Positions 7,508 through 16,935 of a stretch of DNA of 64,000 nt are shown one piece after another (the first letter of the stretch is position 1; each line of letters opens with the position of its first letter). Below the pieces are notes generated by a model. It had not been told where the DNA came from. It did not search any database and saw only the letters and a program-made list of their open reading frames with translations. The DNA comes from Nocardia sputorum (lineage in GTDB: Bacteria; Actinomycetota; Actinomycetes; Mycobacteriales; Mycobacteriaceae). The stretch is taken from NCBI RefSeq assembly GCF_027924405.1, contig NZ_AP026978.1, positions 248,001-312,000 of the forward strand. Direction: 5' to 3'. The position numbers and the translations under genes are program-made.

Positions 7508-9220
7508 ATGACTGAGTTGATCGACTTCTCCGCGGCGCTCATCGAGCCGCAAGCGATCAAGGACGCCGGGTACGCGGGCGTCATCGGCTACTTCAGTGAT
7601 TCCCGTCCGGGCACGAATTTCGGTGCGAAGCCGCTGCGGCGGGAATATTGCGACCGGTTACGCGCCATCGGGCTCGAGATAGTGACCAATTACCAGTACG
7701 GCAAGGGAGAGACGGCGGACTGGAAAGGTGGTTACGCCGCGGGCGTGCGACATGCGCGGATCGCGCTCGATTACCACATCGCGGCCGGCGGACCCGGCTT
7801 CCGTCCGCTGTATGCCCCGGTCGACGCCAATCCGACGCTGGCGGAGTGGAATTCACTCATCGCCCCGTTTCTGCGGGGCTGGGCGTCGGTCGTCGGGTTG
7901 GAATGGACCGGTATGTACGGCAATGCCCGGTGCATCGACTGGGCGCTCGAGGACGGCGTCGCCAGTTGGTTCTGGCAACACAACTGGTCGGGCGATTCGT
8001 CGATCAACGGCGACCATCCGGCCGCGCACATCCATCAGATCCGCATCGACCGCGACCGAGTGGCGGGCGTCGTCGTCGATGTCAACAAAGTCCTCGCCGA
8101 CGACTACGGCCAGTGGTCGAAGGCTCTGTCGAATCCAGGGGGAGCCGTGCAGAAGCCGGAATACGTCGAATTGGACCGTATGGGCGACTCCGCGTCCAGC
8201 CGTCACGGGGCGCGCATCGAGAATTTCTTGCTGCACACCCAGGAAGGCAACGGAACGGCCGAAAGCCTGGCCAACTATCTCAACAATCCGGCGAACGGGG
8301 TGAGCTATCACTACACCGTCCGCGACCGCGTGGTGGTCGACGTGGTGGACACCGATCTGGCCAGCTGGTCGGTGCTGGACGCGAACTCGTTCACGATCAA
8401 CCTCTGCTTCGCGGGCAGCCGCGTCGCGTGGAGCCGGGACGACTGGCTGCGCATCCGTGACGACATCAGGATCGCGGCCTGGCTCGCGGTGCAGGACGCG
8501 CGCAAATACGGGTTCGACACGTATGTCATCGCGCCGCCTTACCAGCGGCGGCAGGGAATCTCCGACCACAAGTACGTCACCGAGTGTCTGGGCATCGGCA
8601 CGCACACCGACGTGGGACCCAATTTCCCCTGGGACGTGTTCGCCGACGACGTGCGCGGTTTCGCCACCGGCGAGCCGGGCGACCCGGAGCCGAACGCGAT
8701 CAACGACTGCGCGGCGGCGAATCCATGGCTGGGTGAGCGGATCACGGAGGGCGAGATCGCTACGCCCGACGGCGCGGGTCGCTTCGCGCAGTTCGAGCAC
8801 GGGTACATCTACTGGCATCCGGACACCGGCGCGCACGCCATCCCGGAGACACTGTGGGGAAAGTTCGAGGAATTGGGCTGGGAGGCCGGTCCGCTCGGCT
8901 ATCCGATCACCGATCGCGCCGTCTTGCCCGGCCCGGACGGCCAGACGGCGGGTGAAGTGCAAGGTTTCCAAGGCGGCGCGCTCTACCGGCGGCAGACGAG
9001 CGACACCGTGTGCTGGGTGCACGGCGCGATCCGCGACCGCTGGAACCGCTCGGGTTTCGAGAACGGCCCGCTGGGCTGGCCGACGACCGACGAGATCCCG
9101 TGGGACACGGGTACGTATCAGGACTTCGAGCACGGCAGGATCTACTGGACCCCGAGCCAGACTCTGGCCACGGTAGCGGTCGGCGGAGTCGATACACCCC
9201 TGCACGACGTGGCGAGCTGA
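7508..9220 (+). CDS. DUF1906 / peptidoglycan amidase / LGFP-repeat protein (endolysin-like)
   Basis: A 570-residue protein with three parts. Residues 1 to about 205 form a DUF1906 glycoside-hydrolase-like barrel (DFSAALIEPQAIKDAGYAGV, FWQHNWSGD). About 225-370 is an amidase_2/PGRP-type domain with FLLHTQEGNG, SYHYTVRD and GTHTDVGPNFPWD supplying likely zinc ligands. About 395-560 holds LGFP-type repeats (PLGYPITDRAV, PLGWPTTDEIPW) that anchor proteins to mycolyl-arabinogalactan walls. The ATG lies 6 nt after AGGGGG. There is no signal peptide, as in phage endolysins released through a holin. It could be a cryptic prophage remnant beside the tRNA, or a host wall hydrolase exported another way. 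Confidence 0.85.
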   Translation: MTELIDFSAALIEPQAIKDAGYAGVIGYFSDSRPGTNFGAKPLRREYCDRLRAIGLEIVTNYQYGKGETADWKGGYAAGVRHARIALDYHIAAGGPGFRPLYAPVDANPTLAEWNSLIAPFLRGWASVVGLEWTGMYGNARCIDWALEDGVASWFWQHNWSGDSSINGDHPAAHIHQIRIDRDRVAGVVVDVNKVLADDYGQWSKALSNPGGAVQKPEYVELDRMGDSASSRHGARIENFLLHTQEGNGTAESLANYLNNPANGVSYHYTVRDRVVVDVVDTDLASWSVLDANSFTINLCFAGSRVAWSRDDWLRIRDDIRIAAWLAVQDARKYGFDTYVIAPPYQRRQGISDHKYVTECLGIGTHTDVGPNFPWDVFADDVRGFATGEPGDPEPNAINDCAAANPWLGERITEGEIATPDGAGRFAQFEHGYIYWHPDTGAHAIPETLWGKFEELGWEAGPLGYPITDRAVLPGPDGQTAGEVQGFQGGALYRRQTSDTVCWVHGAIRDRWNRSGFENGPLGWPTTDEIPWDTGTYQDFEHGRIYWTPSQTLATVAVGGVDTPLHDVAS

Positions 9221-9382
9221 CCGCAAGCGGCCGGACCCCACACGATCGAGGCGACAACCGATCTCGCTCGAACATGGGTAACTCACCGGCTACGCCCAGA
9301 ACACGCGTGGCACCCAACGCAGGACCTGAACGCAAATCCAGCGCCACCCAACTCGTACGGCCTGAATGCCCGGAGAGGCGGG

Positions 9383-9808
9383 TCAGTCGGGGACGTTGGC
9401 GCCGTAGCCGAGGTCGCGCAGCGCCTGCTTGATCTTGGCCTGGGCCTCGTCCAGGGACTCCGGGCTCGGGTTCGGGTCGGCTCCGGAGATGTCGAAGTCA
9501 CCCAGCGAGAAGGCCGGGAACACGTGCACGTGCAGGTGCGGCACTTCCAAACCCGCGATCAGCAGACCGGCGCGCGGCGCGTCCCACGCCGCGCGCACGG
9601 CCTGGCCGATCTTCTGGGCGACGGCGGTCAGCCGGGCGAAGGTGTCGGCGTCGATGTCCTGCCAGTGGTCGATCTCCTTGCGGGGCACTACGAGCGTGTG
9701 ACCAGGGGTGACCGGGGCGATGGTGAGGAAGCCGACGAACTCGTCGTCCTCCCAGACGAAGCGGCCCGGGAGCTGGCCGGCGATGATCGCGCTGAAGACA
9801 GAAGCCAT
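9383..9808 (-). CDS. HIT-family protein
   Basis: A 141-residue histidine-triad protein. The catalytic triad HLHVHVF lies near residue 92, and the nucleotide-binding half begins [20 protein letters not shown]. The family hydrolyses or transfers nucleotidyl groups from adenylated or phosphorylated nucleotides; the real substrate is unknown. No ribosome-binding site precedes the ATG, but a -10-like TACGCT sits 7 nt upstream, so the mRNA may be leaderless. It converges with the LGFP gene and runs parallel to the PH-domain gene. A second HIT protein lies at 16.9 kb. Confidence 0.92.
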   Translation of the reverse strand: MASVFSAIIAGQLPGRFVWEDDEFVGFLTIAPVTPGHTLVVPRKEIDHWQDIDADTFARLTAVAQKIGQAVRAAWDAPRAGLLIAGLEVPHLHVHVFPAFSLGDFDISGADPNPSPESLDEAQAKIKQALRDLGYGANVPD

Positions 9809-9856
9809 GTCCCGCAGCGTAGACGGGTCCCTGCGCCGCGGCGCCGGCCCCGCGCG

Positions 9857-10234
9857 CTACACCGCGACGAAGTGCGACAGGATGCCTTGCACCTCGTAGA
9901 TGTCCACCTGCCGGTTGAACCGCTTCAGCAGCGGTTCCGCGGTGCCCGCGATCCAGATGGCCAATTCGGCGTCCAGATCGAACGTGCCCGCGGTCTCCAC
10001 CGAGAAGTGGGTGATCGCGCGATAGGGAACGCTGTGGTAGCTCACCTTCCGGCCGGTGACGCCCTGCTTGTCGATCAGGATCAGGCGGCGATTCGTGAAC
10101 AGCATCGCGTCGCGGACCAGCAGGTATGCGGCATAAACCTGCTCGCCGTTGCCGAGGAGCTTGGCGTACTCCTGTTGCGCTTGCCCCGGATCGATCCGGC
10201 CGGCGTTGCCCATCAGTCCGTCGATCAGACCCAT
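9857..10234 (-). CDS. PH-domain protein
   Basis: A 125-residue soluble protein (begins MGLIDGLMGNAG) with the bacterial pleckstrin-homology-like pattern: YAAYLLVRDAMLFTNRRLIL, IDKQGVTGRKVSYHSVPYRA, and a final amphipathic helix EPLLKRFNRQVDIYEV. The domain forms a beta barrel that oligomerises; its role in bacteria is largely unknown. AGGAAG lies 8-10 nt before the ATG, which is why this start is chosen over a longer frame. It is divergent from purD and 49 bp from the HIT gene on the same strand. Confidence 0.8.
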   Translation of the reverse strand: MGLIDGLMGNAGRIDPGQAQQEYAKLLGNGEQVYAAYLLVRDAMLFTNRRLILIDKQGVTGRKVSYHSVPYRAITHFSVETAGTFDLDAELAIWIAGTAEPLLKRFNRQVDIYEVQGILSHFVAV

Positions 10235-10383
10235 CTGCGCACTTCCTTCGGGTGCTCCGGCGGCACGAGTGGTCAGGCCCCAGGTGAGCGAAATGCCGCC
10301 ACATCGGTTGTCCCCATTCATCATCCCCTTCGCGCGCACCGGCAGCCGCGATCCCGCCGGACGGCTCGTTTAGGCTGTCTGCC

Positions 10384-11655
10384 GTGCGTGTACTCGTCAT
10401 CGGTTCCGGAGCCCGTGAACATGCCCTCGTCCTGGCGCTGCGCCGGGACCCCGCGGTGACCGCGCTCTTCGCCGCCCCCGGCAACGCCGGGATCGCCCAG
10501 CACGCGCAGGTCCGCCCGGTCGACCCGTGCGCCGCCGAGGACGTGGTCGCGCTGGCCACCGAGGTGGACGCCGACCTGGTGGTGATCGGCCCCGAGGTCC
10601 CGCTGGTGCTCGGCGTCGCGGACGCGCTGCGGGTGGCGGGCATCCCGTGCTTCGGGCCGTCGGCCGCGGCCGCCCGGATCGAGGGCTCCAAGGCGTTCGC
10701 CAAGGATGTGATGGCCGCGGCGGGCGTGCGCACCGCGCACAGCGAGGTGGTGGACAACCCGGCCGAACTGGACGACGCGCTCGACCGCTTCGGTCCCACC
10801 TGGGTGGTGAAGGACGACGGACTCGCCGCGGGCAAGGGCGTGGTGGTGACCGCGGACCGTTCCGCCGCGCGCGAGCACGGGGCCGAACTGCTCGAGCAGG
10901 GCCACCCGGTGCTGCTGGAATCGTTCCTGGACGGCCCGGAAGTCTCGCTGTTCTGCCTGGTCGACGGCGAGACGGTGGTTCCGCTGCTGCCCGCGCAGGA
11001 CCACAAGCGCGTCGGTGACGGCGACACCGGGCCGAACACCGGCGGCATGGGCGCCTACACGCCGCTGCCCTGGCTGCCCGAGGAGACCGTCACCGCGATC
11101 ATCGAGGACGTGGTGCAGCCCGTCGCCGCCGAACTGGTGCGGCGCGGCAGCGGTTTCTCCGGCCTGCTGTACGCCGGGCTGGCGATCGGCGCGGCCGGCC
11201 CCGCCGTGGTCGAGTTCAACTGCCGCTTCGGCGATCCCGAGACGCAGGCGGTGCTGGCGTTGCTGGACAGCCCGCTCGGCGAGCTGCTGCACGCCACCGC
11301 GACCGGCACGCTGGCGCAGGTGGAGCCGCCGCGCTGGCGCGACGGCGCGGCGGTCACCGTGGTGCTCGCCGCCGAGAACTACCCGGGCCGCCCGCGCCTT
11401 GGCGACGCGATCTCGGGTGCGGGCGAGGGCGCGTCCGGCGAAAACGCGACGGTGCTGCACGCGGGCACCACGCAGCGCGAGGACGGGACGCTGGTCTCCG
11501 CGGGCGGACGAGTGCTGAACGTGGTCGGCGTCGGCGCCGATCTCGCCGAGGCCCGCACCCGCGCCTACGAGCGCATCGCCGCGATCAAACTGCCGGGCAG
11601 CCATTACCGCACGGACATCGGCCTGGCCGCCGTCGAAGGTCGCATCGAGGTCTGA
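10384..11655 (+). CDS. purD: Phosphoribosylamine-glycine ligase (GARS)
   Basis: A 423-residue ATP-grasp ligase that joins phosphoribosylamine and glycine, the second step of de novo purine synthesis. Visible parts are the N-terminal [15 protein letters not shown], the ATP-grasp segment [36 protein letters not shown], and [11 protein letters not shown]. Length is normal for the family. The GTG start has no ribosome-binding site; TAGGCT ends 7 nt before it (10371-10376), so the transcript is probably leaderless. The gene stands alone, convergent with the M23 peptidase. Confidence 0.97.
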   Translation: MRVLVIGSGAREHALVLALRRDPAVTALFAAPGNAGIAQHAQVRPVDPCAAEDVVALATEVDADLVVIGPEVPLVLGVADALRVAGIPCFGPSAAAARIEGSKAFAKDVMAAAGVRTAHSEVVDNPAELDDALDRFGPTWVVKDDGLAAGKGVVVTADRSAAREHGAELLEQGHPVLLESFLDGPEVSLFCLVDGETVVPLLPAQDHKRVGDGDTGPNTGGMGAYTPLPWLPEETVTAIIEDVVQPVAAELVRRGSGFSGLLYAGLAIGAAGPAVVEFNCRFGDPETQAVLALLDSPLGELLHATATGTLAQVEPPRWRDGAAVTVVLAAENYPGRPRLGDAISGAGEGASGENATVLHAGTTQREDGTLVSAGGRVLNVVGVGADLAEARTRAYERIAAIKLPGSHYRTDIGLAAVEGRIEV

Positions 11656-11734
11656 GCCCGCGCCTCGGCATCTGCGGCCATACGCACCGGTCCACACGGA
11701 CAGCAGGTTCGTCACGATGCCACGGAGTCGCCGC

Positions 11735-12718
11735 TCAGCCGAGCGTGAGTCCGCGCATCGCCAGCCACTGCTGCGGGTCCACGTGCTGTCCGCCGACGAT
11801 CACCTCGAAGTGCAGGTGCGGGCCGGTGGAGTCGCCGCGATTGCCCATGCGGGCGATCTGCATCCCCGCGGGCACCCGTTCGCCGACCGAGACGAAGAAG
11901 TCGTACATGTGCCCGTAGACGGTGATGCTGCCGTCGTCGTGGCGGATCCGCACCCAGAGACCGAAGCCCTGCGCCGGTCCGGCATCGATGACCGTGCCAT
12001 CGGCGACCGCGTAGATCGGGGTGCCGATCGGGCCGGCGATATCGATGCCGTTGTGGAAGGTGCCCCAGCGGGACCCGAAGCCCGAGGTGAAGATGCCGCG
12101 CGTGGGCAGCGCGAAGCCCCTGCCGCCCGGCGCGAGCGCCCCGGGCTGCACCGGCGCGGTGCCGGTCATCCACGGCTGACGCTCGCCGGCGACGGCGGCG
12201 GCCGCTTCGGCCTTCGCGCGTTCGAGCGTCGCGCGCGCGGCGGCCGCGACCACCGCCTGCTCCCGCAGCCGCTCGCCGTTGGCGATCGCGTTCAGCAACC
12301 TGGTCACCGAGGGTGGGGTGTTCTGCATCTGCGGTGGATACGCGACGGCGACGAGCTGGGCGCGATCCGGCGCCGGAGTGCGATCGGTGACCATCCCGGC
12401 GAACGACGTGTCGCCCGCGGCGTACACCGCGGTCGCGGCGAGTCCGGCCAGCAGCACCTTGTGCTTGCGCGCCAGCGCGAGCACCTGCTCGCCGGTGGGT
12501 TTGCGCCGCCACAGGTCGCGAGGATCCGGTCTGCGCTCCCACAACTGCCTGCGGCGTGCCCACAGGACGCGCGGATCGAGCCTGCCGCCCCCGAGCAGCC
12601 GCTTTCGGGGTCGCGGCGAGCGCGCGCGCCAATCGCGCGGAATGATGCCGATGCCGGCCACTCCGCGCACTCGGTCGAGCCCGTCTCGTCGAGCCTTATC
12701 GAGCATCGGGTAGACCAT
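11735..12718 (-). CDS. M23-family metallopeptidase (LytM-like)
   Basis: A 327-residue envelope peptidase. A basic N-terminal region (about 1-80) precedes one membrane segment (HKVLLAGLAATAVYAAG), an Ala/Glu-rich likely coiled region (LERAKAEAAAAVAGE), and a C-terminal LytM domain with zinc motifs HNGIDIAG and HLHFEV plus VYGHM. Active M23 enzymes cleave peptidoglycan cross-bridges, and all expected ligands are present. Two ATG codons four residues apart could serve as start. It is divergent from the aminotransferase 41 bp away and has no operon partner. Confidence 0.9.
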   Translation of the reverse strand: MVYPMLDKARRDGLDRVRGVAGIGIIPRDWRARSPRPRKRLLGGGRLDPRVLWARRRQLWERRPDPRDLWRRKPTGEQVLALARKHKVLLAGLAATAVYAAGDTSFAGMVTDRTPAPDRAQLVAVAYPPQMQNTPPSVTRLLNAIANGERLREQAVVAAAARATLERAKAEAAAAVAGERQPWMTGTAPVQPGALAPGGRGFALPTRGIFTSGFGSRWGTFHNGIDIAGPIGTPIYAVADGTVIDAGPAQGFGLWVRIRHDDGSITVYGHMYDFFVSVGERVPAGMQIARMGNRGDSTGPHLHFEVIVGGQHVDPQQWLAMRGLTLG

Positions 12719-12759
12719 AACCGCGGCCGTGCGGTGAAGCGTGCTCTACCGTCTGTCGA

Positions 12760-13929
12760 GTGTCCAGAGAATCTCGCCGGTCGACCATCCCACCTTTCTA
12801 CGTGATGGATGTGTGGAAAGCCGCCGCGGAGCGCGCCCGGACGCACGGTGATGTGCTCGTGCTCGCGGCGGGACAACCGTCGACACCCGCGCCCGCGCCG
12901 GTCCTGCGCGCGACCGAATTGGCCATTCAGTCCGAATTGCTCGGTTACACCGAGACTTTCGGCATCCTCGCGATTCGCGAAGCGATCGCCGAGCACCATC
13001 GCGAGACCTATGGTTACCAGGTCCATCCGGACGACGTGGTCGTGACGACCGGCTCCTCCGGCGCGTTCTCGCTGATCTTCCTCGCCGCGTTCGACGCCGG
13101 GGACACCGTCGTGGTCGCGCGTCCCGGTTATCCGGCCTATCGCAACACGCTCGCCGCGCTCGGCTGCCGTGTGCTGGAGCTGGACTGCGGCGCCCAGACC
13201 AGATTCCAGCCCACCGTCGCCATGCTCGAGGCGCTTCCCGAGCCGCCCGCCGGTCTGGTGGTGGCCAGCCCCGCCAACCCGACCGGCACCATGATCGCCC
13301 CCGCGGAACTCGCCGCGCTCGCCCGGTGGTGCGAGGAGCACGGCACACTGCTCATCTCCGACGAGATCTACCACGGCATCACCTACGACAGTGCGGGCGC
13401 CGACAACGCGACCTCTTCGGCCTGGGAGACCTCGCGGGAATCGGTGGTGATCGGCTCGGTCTCCAAGTACTTCTCCATGACGGGCTGGCGGCTGGGCTGG
13501 ATGCTGGTGCCGAGCGGGCTGCGCCCCGCGCTGCAGCGCCTGGCCTCGAACCTGACCGTCTGCCCGCCCGCCATCTCGCAGTACGCGGCGCTGCACGCGT
13601 TCGGCGCGGAGGCCAAGGAGGAGCTCGACGGGCACGTCCGGCGGTACGCGGTGAACCGGCGATTGCTGCTGGACGGGCTGCCGAAACTGGGCATCACCGA
13701 CCTCGCCCCGGCCGACGGCGCCTTCTACGCCTACGCCGACATCGGTCACCTCACCGACGATTCTCGCGCCTGGTGCGCCGACGTCCTGCGGCACACCGGT
13801 GTCGCGCTCGCGCCGGGGGTCGATTTCGACACCGTCAACGGACACCGCACGGTCCGCTTCTCGTTCGCCGGAGCCACCGCGGACATCGAGGCGGCGCTGC
13901 TGCGTCTAGGGCACTATCTAGCGGTTTGA
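12760..13929 (+). CDS. Pyridoxal-phosphate-dependent aminotransferase (class I/II)
   Basis: A 389-residue fold-type I aminotransferase. It shows the substrate-loop PGYPAYRN, SPANPTGTM, Asp201 in LLISDEIYHGI (binds the cofactor ring nitrogen), the Schiff-base Lys236 in SVSKYFSMTGWRLGW, and the carboxylate-binding Arg near HRTVRFSFA. It moves amino groups between amino acids and 2-oxo acids; the substrate is not predictable. The GTG start has TACCGT 7 nt upstream and no ribosome-binding site, consistent with a leaderless mRNA. The TetR gene follows after 128 bp. Confidence 0.92.
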   Translation: MSRESRRSTIPPFYVMDVWKAAAERARTHGDVLVLAAGQPSTPAPAPVLRATELAIQSELLGYTETFGILAIREAIAEHHRETYGYQVHPDDVVVTTGSSGAFSLIFLAAFDAGDTVVVARPGYPAYRNTLAALGCRVLELDCGAQTRFQPTVAMLEALPEPPAGLVVASPANPTGTMIAPAELAALARWCEEHGTLLISDEIYHGITYDSAGADNATSSAWETSRESVVIGSVSKYFSMTGWRLGWMLVPSGLRPALQRLASNLTVCPPAISQYAALHAFGAEAKEELDGHVRRYAVNRRLLLDGLPKLGITDLAPADGAFYAYADIGHLTDDSRAWCADVLRHTGVALAPGVDFDTVNGHRTVRFSFAGATADIEAALLRLGHYLAV

Positions 13930-14057
13930 AAGACCGGTCCGGCAACAACTTTTCGCAGTTCGGCACCCTGGCCCCGCGGATGCGGTAAAACAACGATGGT
14001 TGCTTTTCCTCGCTGATTTCCCCTGGAAGAACTGATGACGACTGGCACGATGGCACG

Positions 14058-14753
14058 GTGATCACCGCGACGACCCCGAAAGGCGAACGGCGTCGCCAGG
14101 CTTTGATAGCCGCCGCTGCCGAGCTCCTGCTCGAAGGCGGATTCGAGGCGGTGCGGCATCGTTCGGTTGCGACGCGCGCTGATCTGCCCCTGGCGTCGAC
14201 CACCTACTACTTCGAATCCCTGGACGACCTCATCGCGCGGGCGGTCGAGTTCAGCGGCATGGCGGAGCTGGACGCGATGCGCAGGCGGGTCGGCGAAGTG
14301 AGCCACCGCCGCCGCGGCGCGGAGGCCACCGTCGACCTGGTGCTCGATCTGCTGGTGGGCAGCGACGGTCCCGACGAGGGCGCCCGGGGGCAGCTCATCG
14401 CCCGCTACGAGCGCTCGGTCGCCTCGGCGCGGCACCCGGAGCTGCGCGAAGTCCAGCTGCGGCTGCGCGCCCAGCTGGACGAGTTGCTGGCCGACGTGCT
14501 GCGCCGCTCCGACCGGATGGTGCGGCCGGAGCAGTTGCGCAGGCTGGTCGCGGTGGTGGACGGCGCCGTGGTCGCCGCGCTCACCGAGATGGACCCGGAA
14601 CCGCGGCGGATGGCCCGCGGCGCGTTGCTGGAAGTGATCGACATCGTCGCGCCCCCGGCGCGGGGCGCGACCCCCGAGGCCGCCTACGTGACCACGGACG
14701 GCCCCGTGCGCGCCACGCCCCAGCAAGTGGATCGTTACCGAGCACTAGACTGA
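14058..14753 (+). CDS. TetR-family transcriptional regulator
   Basis: A 231-residue regulator. The N-terminal helix-turn-helix (RRRQALIAAAAELLLEGGFE, then RHRSVATRADLPLASTTYYF) is typical of TetR proteins, with the usual aromatic pair before a helical ligand and dimer domain. GTG start. It ends 6 bp before purB, so co-expression is likely. In M. tuberculosis a TetR gene (Rv0775, from memory) also sits beside purB, suggesting conserved linkage rather than a purine-sensing role. Ligand and operator are unknown. Confidence 0.92.
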   Translation: MITATTPKGERRRQALIAAAAELLLEGGFEAVRHRSVATRADLPLASTTYYFESLDDLIARAVEFSGMAELDAMRRRVGEVSHRRRGAEATVDLVLDLLVGSDGPDEGARGQLIARYERSVASARHPELREVQLRLRAQLDELLADVLRRSDRMVRPEQLRRLVAVVDGAVVAALTEMDPEPRRMARGALLEVIDIVAPPARGATPEAAYVTTDGPVRATPQQVDRYRALD

Positions 14754-14759
14754 CCGGAC

Positions 14760-16181
14760 GTGAGCATCGTCCCCAATGTCCTGGCCACCCGTTACGCCAG
14801 TCCCGAGCTGGTGCACCTGTGGTCGCCGGAGCACAAGATCGTGCTGGAGCGGCGGTTGTGGCTGGAGGTGTTGCGGGCGCAGGCGGAACTGGGCGTCGAC
14901 GTGCCCGAGGGGGTCGTCGCCGACTACGAGCGGGTGCTCGACGAGGTGGACCTCGCCTCGATCGCCGAACGCGAGCGGGTCACCCGGCACGACGTGAAGG
15001 CGCGCATCGAGGAGTTCAACGCGCTGGCCGGGCACGAGCACGTGCACAAGGGCATGACCAGCCGCGACCTCACCGAGAACGTGGAGCAGCTGCAGATCCG
15101 GCTCTCGCTCGAGCACGTGCACGGGCACGGCGTCGCGATCGCCGCGCGCCTGGCCGAGCGCGCCGCCGAATACCAGGCGCTCGTGATGGCGGGCCGCTCG
15201 CACAACGTCGCGGCGCAGGCCACCACGCTCGGCAAGCGGTTCGCCTCCGCTGCCGACGAATTGCTGATCGCGCTGACCCGGCTGCGCGAACTGATCGACC
15301 GCTATCCGCTGCGCGGGATCAAGGGCCCGATGGGCACCGCGCAGGACATGCTCGACCTGCTCGGCGGCGACCCCGGCAAGCTCGCCCGGCTGGAGCAGCA
15401 GGTGGCCAGGCATCTGGGTTTCGCGACCGTGCTCACCAGCGTGGGCCAGGTCTACCCGCGCTCGCTGGATCACGACGTGCTCTCCACCCTGGTGCAGGTG
15501 GGCGCGGGCCCGTCCTCGTTCGCGCACACCATCCGGCTGATGGCCGGGCACGAGCTGGTCACCGAGGGCTTCCAGCCCGGGCAGGTGGGCAGCTCGGCGA
15601 TGCCGCACAAGATGAACACCCGCTCCTGCGAGCGGGTCAACGGCTTGCAAGTGGTGCTGCGCGGTTACGCCTCGATGGCCGCCGAGCTGGCGGGCGCGCA
15701 GTGGAACGAGGGCGACGTGTTCTGCTCGGTGGTCCGCCGCGTCGCGCTGCCGGACGCGTTCTTCGCCATCGACGGGATGATGGAAACTTTCCTCACCGTG
15801 CTGGCCGAGTTCGGCGCCTATCCGGCGGTGATCGCCCGCGAACTGGACCGGTATCTGCCCTTCCTCGCCACCACCCGCATCCTCATGGCGGCCGTCCGCA
15901 CCGGTGTCGGCCGCGAGACCGCGCACGAGGTCATCAAGGAGCACGCCGTCGCGGTCGCCCTCGCCATGCGCGAGCAGGGTCGCGAACCCGATCTCCTGGA
16001 CCGCCTCGCCGCCGACGCGCGCCTGCCCCTCGATCGCCCTGCTCTCGACGCGGCGCTGGCCGACAAGTCGGTCTTCGTCGGCGCGGCCGAAGCCCAGGTC
16101 GCCGATGTGATCGGCCAGGTGCAGAAACTGGTCGACCGGTACCCGGACGCGGCGCGGTACTCGCCCTCACCGATCCTGTAG
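14760..16181 (+). CDS. purB: Adenylosuccinate lyase
   Basis: A 473-residue lyase of the fumarase/aspartase superfamily that acts twice in purine synthesis: it releases fumarate from SAICAR and from adenylosuccinate. The flexible signature loop GSSAMPHKMN is intact, as are KGMTSRDLTEN and the conserved His in AGRSHNVAAQ. The GTG start lies 8 nt after TAGACT (14746-14751), a possible internal leaderless promoter within the last codons of the TetR gene. From memory, mycobacteria have purC soon after; here it is not found. Confidence 0.97.
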   Translation: MSIVPNVLATRYASPELVHLWSPEHKIVLERRLWLEVLRAQAELGVDVPEGVVADYERVLDEVDLASIAERERVTRHDVKARIEEFNALAGHEHVHKGMTSRDLTENVEQLQIRLSLEHVHGHGVAIAARLAERAAEYQALVMAGRSHNVAAQATTLGKRFASAADELLIALTRLRELIDRYPLRGIKGPMGTAQDMLDLLGGDPGKLARLEQQVARHLGFATVLTSVGQVYPRSLDHDVLSTLVQVGAGPSSFAHTIRLMAGHELVTEGFQPGQVGSSAMPHKMNTRSCERVNGLQVVLRGYASMAAELAGAQWNEGDVFCSVVRRVALPDAFFAIDGMMETFLTVLAEFGAYPAVIARELDRYLPFLATTRILMAAVRTGVGRETAHEVIKEHAVAVALAMREQGREPDLLDRLAADARLPLDRPALDAALADKSVFVGAAEAQVADVIGQVQKLVDRYPDAARYSPSPIL

Positions 16182-16245
16182 CGGGACTGCGTCTTTCGCG
16201 CCGAAATCGTTCGTCGGCCTGGTCGGGGGCCGGTATTGTCCCCCG

Positions 16246-16812
16246 GTGCCTTTCCACGCTTTCGTAGACGAGTCGGTCCGACGCGATCGTTATCTGCTGT
16301 GCGCCACCACGGTGCCATCGGAGCAGTTGTCACTGGTTCGCTCCCTCGGACGCAGCTTCTGTCTGCCGGGTCAGCGTCGATGGCACTTCAACCATGAACC
16401 CGATGCCCGACGTCGCAAGATCCTTTCTGCGATGGCTCGAACGGACGGCATAGCAGCAACTATTTACGAGGGCTACGGACCCGAGGTCGATACACGGCGT
16501 GAATGTCTCACCCAGCTTGTAACAGACCTGATCGATCCGAAGGCGGGCCGACTCGTAATCGAGTCGCGGGAGAGTCAGGACCAGCGTGATCGCCATTGCA
16601 TCGCGGCAGTGCTCCGGAAAGCATCGGCGCATCTTCCGTACACGCACGTACCGCCGCACACCGAGCCCGCGTTGTGGTGGCCTGACGCCATCGCCTGGGC
16701 ATTCGGCGCGGGTGGGAACTGGAAGGCGATGGTGACGCCACTGGTGCGGGCCGTGGTTGCTGTCGGAGACCACCCCGAACAGCGCGAAACCCGACTGCCC
16801 ACCGTCCGGTGA
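16246..16812 (+). CDS. DUF3800-like protein, putative RNase H-fold enzyme
   Basis: A 188-residue protein. Its N-terminus FHAFVDESVRRDRYLLCA places an Asp-Glu pair at the end of the first strand, LVIESRESQDQRDR supplies further acidic residues, and LWWPDAIAWAFGAGGNW holds a late Asp. This spacing of acidic residues is typical of DUF3800-type RNase H-fold proteins often found in accessory regions. The assignment rests on pattern only. TATTGT lies 6 nt before the GTG start, suggesting a leaderless mRNA. A strong hairpin follows the gene. It is not part of the purine set and may be an acquired gene. Confidence 0.5.
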   Translation: MPFHAFVDESVRRDRYLLCATTVPSEQLSLVRSLGRSFCLPGQRRWHFNHEPDARRRKILSAMARTDGIAATIYEGYGPEVDTRRECLTQLVTDLIDPKAGRLVIESRESQDQRDRHCIAAVLRKASAHLPYTHVPPHTEPALWWPDAIAWAFGAGGNWKAMVTPLVRAVVAVGDHPEQRETRLPTVR

Positions 16813-16873
16813 AGAGCCGGGTCCACTTCTCCCAGCTACTGCCAGGAGCTGATTCGATGGTACCGCACCCGAT

Positions 16874-16907
16874 GTGTTCGGGCTACGTGATTGCGTAGCC
16901 CGAACAC
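16874..16907 (+). terminator. Intrinsic-type hairpin after the DUF3800-like gene
   Basis: A perfect 14-bp stem (16874-16887 pairing with 16894-16907) with a 6-nt loop TGATTG. No T-run follows on the plus strand (AAAAAGCT instead), so it is a tail-less hairpin terminator of the kind common in actinomycetes. It separates two parallel genes. Confidence 0.75.
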
Positions 16908-16935
16908 AAAAAGCTGACCGCATAGGCTGCGGGTC

